Shown here piece after piece: positions 59,488-64,000 of a DNA stretch of 64,000 nt. The DNA lies in assembly GCA_948567375.1 (NCBI GenBank), contig OX419756.1, positions 60,216,333-60,280,332 on the forward strand, given 5' to 3'. The stretch comes from Lunularia cruciata (lineage: Eukaryota; Streptophyta; Marchantiopsida; Lunulariales; Lunulariaceae). The notes under the pieces are model-generated. The model searched no databases. It saw only the letters and a list, made by a program, of their open reading frames with translations, and was not told where the DNA came from. The stretch's first letter is position 1, and every line of letters starts with the position of its first letter. A program made the position numbers and the translations under genes.

Positions 59488-60324
59488 TGGAATACTCCAA
59501 GGACAAGAGAAGAGAGAAAAATTTTTTCACAATCAACCATCCAATGCTCCAAAGGAGCACCTTCTCTTTATTATATAGACAAAGAGGATCTCCCCCGAGG
59601 AAGCTCCACCATAGGATTAGGCACATAGATAGGTGATGTGTCAACAATCTCCACCCTTGGATTACTTACTTGGATGGGTGACATGTCGGTCCTGATCCTA
59701 TCTGGTTGGTCAAACAAGCTTTGACAGGAGGGAATATTTTAGGGAATCTTCTTGTAGGAATCTCAGAATCATGTGGTTGAGGTACCATTGGAAAGCTCTC
59801 AATGAGACAATCCAAAGGGGAGGGAAGTCTAACCTTTCCCTCATTGGGTGGGTGGATTTGGGAGGGGGGGGGGAGGAAATGTGCACATTTTCAAGGCCTA
59901 ATTCATCCATTTAGGTTGGGTGGGTGGGTGGATGGGGGGAGGGAGGGAGGAAATGTGCATATTTTCAAGGCCTAATTCATCCGTTTAGGCTACCAAAATC
60001 GCCTTCAAAGATTTCAGGCTTATTTTGGTTCTTACTCTTTTAGTAGAAGTCCCCCTTTGGTGATACTTCTTTCTGATCTATTTATTCCATTATGTGTAAC
60101 ATACTTCCAGATGTTATCGAACAAATTCTCACCTTTAAATCATATGTTTAGTTATTGATTCTAAGGTTTCAAGTCTATTTTGGTTTTTGCACTATTTATT
60201 AGTAGAAATACTCTTTTGGTGATATTTCTATCTGATCTATTTTTTCAATCATATATAACATCATCCCAGATGTAACCAAACAAAATTTCACATCGAGATC
60301 ATATGGCTAGCTCTTGGTGATACA
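59488..60324 (-). mobile_element. Solo LTR, family D, minus orientation
   Basis: 837 bp, the reverse complement of the 58502 copy with differences: minus strand starts TGTATCACCAAGAGCTAGCC and ends GAGTATTCCA. It is flanked by TCAAG duplications (59483-59487 and 60325-60329). It is longer because a segment (59874-59915) is tandemly duplicated at 59948-59989 together with its G-rich flank. Confidence 0.88.
59846..59989. repeat. G-rich tandem duplication in the solo LTR
   Basis: A 42-base block (AGGAAATGTGCA, TTTTCAAGGCCTAATTCATC) occurs at 59874 and 59948. Each is preceded by G-runs: 59846-59873 and 59914-59950 contain four or more runs of three or more G with short spacers, fitting the G-quadruplex pattern on the plus strand. 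Confidence 0.8.
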
Positions 60325-60462
60325 TCAAGGCCCTTGTATGCTACTTGTAAATACCAAAGCCAAAGCTCATGCTAGGTATTTGGAGTTTTCCCACATTCAA
60401 GTGTTCCAATGTGAGTTTCCATTCTCCTATTTCTCTCCTTGGGCACAATCTTTTACACATTG

Positions 60463-62820
60463 GCTTCCAAGGTTCTTGCCCCATAGGTCAAGGCAACGAA
60501 TCATCATTACCTTTTTGGTTGGCTTTGGGAGAGTCATAGGATTCTGTATCCATGGGCCAAAAAACTTAGCAACTTGAAACTTGACTTTGTAAGGTCTTGA
60601 ACCATAGGTGATGGCTAAATTCTTTTTGCTTTGACCTAAGTACTAGGAAATATATTTGTGGATATTCTTTGCACATAGGTTGGTACAAGACTTAGATAGT
60701 TGATCTTCTTGGTCTATAGATTTTCATTTAGAGTTTGTATGACACAAGCAAGCATAAGTTGCTAAGATATTAAGCACATGGGCCTTAATTTGCCTATTTT
60801 CTACAAAATTTACCCCAATTTAGTTGAATTATAAAGCAATTTTAAGTCTTGAGATCAACTTCTAAAAGTGCACAAAATAGGTTATTTGCAAAACTTGGAG
60901 ATCTCCACCATATCCTCTTTATTGAACATCTTCAAGAAAAAGGAAGTGAGGATGTTCAATCAAGAGTGCCAAGTATAATTGGAAAATTACTCATATGTTG
61001 TTTATAAATAAATATTGCATCTATAATCTCTCTCTCTCTCTCCAAGTCATAAGTATTTCCTCAAAGTACTAGATCACCATTCTTTATGATTCCAAGAAAG
61101 AATAAGGTGCGAATTCTAAAGCATTTTAGTACACACAAACTAAATTTTTTTACTTTTTCCAATAATGTTCTTTGAACAAGCTTAAAATTATAGACAATAG
61201 GTTGTACAACCATTTAAAAATGTGCATTTTTTTAGAAAAATGAAGGTGATGTAATTTAAGATTAGAGTCGTGTTTCTAGTAACCTAGTGAGAGATGTAAA
61301 ATTTCTAAGGCAATAGAAGATATTTTAAAGTGAGAATAAAATAATGCAAACACTAAAAGAGAATTTTCCGGTAGTTTAAGTGAGCTTTGCCATGTGAATA
61401 GTTTTAATTTGTGTGATTTTGATATTCTAGTCTAGATGAATCTGAATGATGAATTATAAATACTTGCAACTTAAATAGAAAAATCAGAAATTTCTCAGTA
61501 AAATATTATGGATATTAGGTCATTCTTTCATTTTGCAAGTTCATTTTCTTCTCATAATTTTGCACTTTAATGAAAATTTAGAATTTATCAAATTTCTTAA
61601 ATTCTACATATTATGTCTAATTTGGACAAGAAGATTAAGGATAAGCTAGACTGTAAAAGTTCCATTAGATAAGAAAGAGTTTCCTAAATCACAAACCATT
61701 ATTATAATATACAAAGTTGACCTTACATCGAATAGTCCATTGACTTTATCTTGAATCTTCACTCATTTCTACTCGTTATAAAACCTAGTTTTAATAATAT
61801 CTCCAAGTGTTCTGTTTTACCTCTAGACAAAGTTTCTCTTCTAAATATTAGTTTTCATCTCTATCATTCGCAATAAACTTGTCCATAGATTTGGTCATAT
61901 TTTTTTTTATAAGTATAATGTCCATATCTCAACTTAAAAGGAAGTCAACCTGAAAAGGAAGAAGTAGTGATTACGAAGATAATTTATGGACTTTCTTATT
62001 TGCAGAGCATTAAACTCCTATACAGCTGCATGACAATATAACAAGATATGAATGTTTTCAATGTATTGGATCAGATTCAGGGATTGAAAAGAATGAAAAA
62101 TAATATTTGCCTCCAATGATCTTGCTTTGAGTTCATTTGGGATGTACCAAGTTTTATAAGTTTTATCAAAATGGTGAAATTGAGCCAAATTAAAGAGAGT
62201 TGAGATTCAACGGTCCATTACAAACAAACACAAGTAGTAAAAACTATTTCTCATACAAGATGCAAGCAACACTTTTCAAAGATGAAGCAAACACGTGATA
62301 GATGCATGGACTCCATTGCATTTTTATTATAATAACATTCACCAATATGAAAAACTTGATTTTGAACATTTTATGAATTCCAATTACTTAAATTCATGCA
62401 GACTTCTCTTTCTACAAAAAAGAGATAGGAGTAAACAATCTCAAACATGTTATTCAAGAACAATTTAAGGAGAGATCATTGTCCTTATAAAAAGCATATT
62501 GATTAAGGTCCAAGTACAAATTATTTTACATCAAAAGGAGGTAAGAAAAGGTTTGAGATATAGATTGAAACTAGAACATAAAAGAGAAATTTTGTGTAAA
62601 GATAGGAGTGTATACTCAAGAGATTGTCAAACCTAGGTTTGACTCAAAAGAATAAAAATTAGAAGAGATTTTGTGTAAAGTCAATCTGTTTACATTAGTA
62701 TTGCCGTATGATGTGAATATCTCAATAGGCTATATTGATGCAATTTTTGTATAATTAAGCTTAATTTCCAAACTTATGGATAATTTTTGTAGGGAAAATA
62801 TAATTTCACTCCTTATCGTA
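60463..62820. other. AT-rich intergenic DNA
   Basis: No gene or element recognised. A short CT run lies at about 61026-61044. Confidence 0.45.
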
Positions 62821-62833
62821 TACTTGCAGCCCT

Positions 62834-62912
62834 CTCCCGTTCGTCCGGACCAGAAGCGAACGCTCGAAATGCAGGACGAGCGGGGGTGCAAATATCCAAA
62901 AAGGGGTGCAAA
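62834..62912. repeat. GC-rich islet with a hairpin and a short direct repeat
   Basis: CCCGTTCGTCC (62836-62846) pairs with GGACGAGCGGG (62874-62884), 10 of 11 bases plus further outer pairs. GGGGTGCAAATA is repeated at 62883 and 62903. The islet is isolated in strongly AT-rich DNA and may be the end of an unrecognised mobile element. Confidence 0.6.
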
Positions 62913-64000
62913 TACAATTTTCCTATTTTTGTAATAGTGATTCTTTGAAGGATTTTTAAAAAATGGTTAATATCTAGATATTGCTTAATCTCAAATTATC
63001 TATCCACATTGAACATTTTACAATTACATAGTTTGACCCAAACATAAAAATAAAATTATTTTCAAAGTAGCTGATTTATAAATTTAAATTAAAGGATAGC
63101 TTAAACGATATTCTCTCTTGGAAATATAGCCTTTTGAAAAATTTAAATAGTCAAGAAGTGAAAACTGTTTGTTATAACAAGAAAGGCTCCTATATGCTCA
63201 TTTTAGTAGTGGTTGTGGGGAGCATCGATTCAATCTGATCAACAATGTTGTGTTTATCATAGCTCTTGATTCTACTCCCACAGGCAAGATTTTGATGTTA
63301 AACTTTACTTCTAGTTTACATTATGAACTTCGTAAAACCTATTATCATTTTCATCTTCTTCTTACTTTTAATTCAAAAATAAACTTCCTTCATGAAGATA
63401 CACTACTTTGATAATAATCCTTTCGACTCTTTACTCCTTAGTCGCTATGTTCAATAAAAGGGACATGCAACTCTTTTCCTTCCCTTGCTTAGCTTGTTTA
63501 GTATTGATTCTATTATGTATTTGTTCTTCAACCGTGAAACCATATAGACAAGGGAATAGTAAAAAGTCAACGCTTATGATCACTTGGGTCCACATACTAT
63601 TGCTATCAAATGAAATTCACTTGTACCTATTGTTTTTTTATGGTTTCATGATCCCTTTTCCTTGAGAATTCCGAAGTTCTATCATAATCCCGTTCAGAAA
63701 ATAAACCAAGGTTTTCTCAACACTCTTTTGAGATTAGTCAAAGTCAGGTAAGAAAGCAAACTTTGAGGAAGAAAATATGTTATGCAAACTTTGATGAGGA
63801 AAACACTAAAAAAACAGAATATTAGTTTAAATTATAGTTGAAAACTTTATAATTTAAATAAAATAAGTGAGTAATAAAATTGACCTCCCATTCAACAAAA
63901 AATTTGGGATATATGTATGAAAACTAATGCAAACACTAATTTCAAACCATCAACAAGTATAAACTCTCGACTAAATTGTCAAACAGATTCTTCAACAAAC
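62913..64000. other. AT-rich intergenic DNA to the window end
   Basis: An 85-codon hydrophobic open stretch (63408-63665) has no recognisable motif and a TTG-like or weak start; I do not call it a gene. Nothing else is seen. Confidence 0.4.

Larger units (their letters stand above)
58460..60457 (+). repeat. 3' LTR of the chromovirus, split into three pieces
   Basis: Host pieces are 58460-58501, 59259-59487 and 60330-60457. Joined at one copy of each 5-bp duplication they total 399 bp and align with 53290-53688 from end to end, including the heat-shock-like palindromes and TATA region. The copies differ at many positions, so the insertion is old enough for LTRs to diverge. Confidence 0.9.
53285..60462 (+). 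mobile_element. Chromovirus (Ty3/gypsy) with target-site duplication and nested LTRs
   Basis: The element spans 53290-60457 and is bounded by perfect CATTG duplications (53285-53289 and 60458-60462). It has a 399-bp 5' LTR, an initiator-Met PBS, gag, protease, RT, RNase H, integrase, a chromodomain, a polypurine tract and a 3' LTR starting at 58460. Two foreign LTRs with their own 5-bp duplications sit in the 3' LTR. Subtracting them and one copy of each duplication leaves 399 bp for the 3' LTR and about 5.57 kb for the element, the usual size of plant chromoviruses. All protein regions have stops and frameshifts, so it is not autonomous. Several catalytic residues survive, meaning decay is younger than in the 34-38 kb copy. 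Confidence 0.92.

Noticed and set aside
63408..63665. Hydrophobic 85-codon frame, possible organelle-derived membrane protein
   Set aside because: Hydrophobicity follows from AT-rich codons; I could not match it to any known plastid or mitochondrial protein.

Overview
The window looks like nuclear DNA of a land plant, probably a bryophyte such as a moss; the clade is an inference. The evidence is two intron-containing genes of plant cyclin subfamilies (cyclin T and P/U-type cyclin), GT-AG introns, long GC- and purine-rich 5' leaders, and Ty3/gypsy LTR retrotransposons of plant chromovirus type in AT-rich intergenic DNA. I saw no tRNA, rRNA or CRISPR array.

Layout. 1-1.15 kb: AT-rich flank with a (TA)n tract. 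1.15-11.6 kb (+): a cyclin T gene with a long leader, probably interrupted by introns, and six coding exons joining to 763 codons (6232-11576). It encodes the P-TEFb-type double cyclin box followed by a disordered Lys/Glu-rich tail ending in a His-rich segment. 11.6-14 kb: 3' flank and unrecognised ORF remnants. 14.0-14.3 kb: a foldback MITE-like element with palindromes inside its arms. 14.3-21.4 kb: AT-rich DNA holding a decayed, Glu/Lys-rich coding region. 21.4-31.9 kb (-): a composite Ty3/gypsy locus in which an element with its own LTR, PBS and gag appears nested in a second element whose Pol ends in a PHD finger; a deletion has joined RT of one to integrase of the other. 33.9-38.6 kb (-): a decayed chromovirus carrying two nested LTRs. 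39.8-40.7 kb (+): another RT-RNase H fragment. 41.3-41.6 kb: GC-rich palindromic tandem repeats. 44.2-45.5 kb (-): a two-exon P/U-type cyclin gene, 278 codons, with a CT-rich upstream region and a possible divergent ORF at 46.4 kb. 47.6-49.6 kb: tandem repeats and a (GA)n(TA)n tract. 53.3-60.5 kb (+): a chromovirus with perfect 5-bp target-site duplications, a canonical initiator-Met PBS and a chromodomain. Two solo LTRs of another family have inserted, in opposite orientations, into its 3' LTR; removing them leaves exactly 399 bp, the length of the 5' LTR. 60.5-64 kb: AT-rich, nothing coding recognised.

How the parts relate. The two cyclins are the only genes I would call functional. Cyclin T should pair with CDK9/CDKC kinases to phosphorylate RNA polymerase II; P/U cyclins pair with CDKA-type kinases. 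They are about 33 kb apart on opposite strands, separated by nested transposon debris. The most interesting signals are in the transposons: a chromovirus LTR packed with heat-shock-element motifs upstream of a TATA box, a PHD finger at the end of a gypsy Pol, an in-frame chimeric RT-integrase frame, and an LTR arrangement that matches a two-LTR circle opened inside one LTR.
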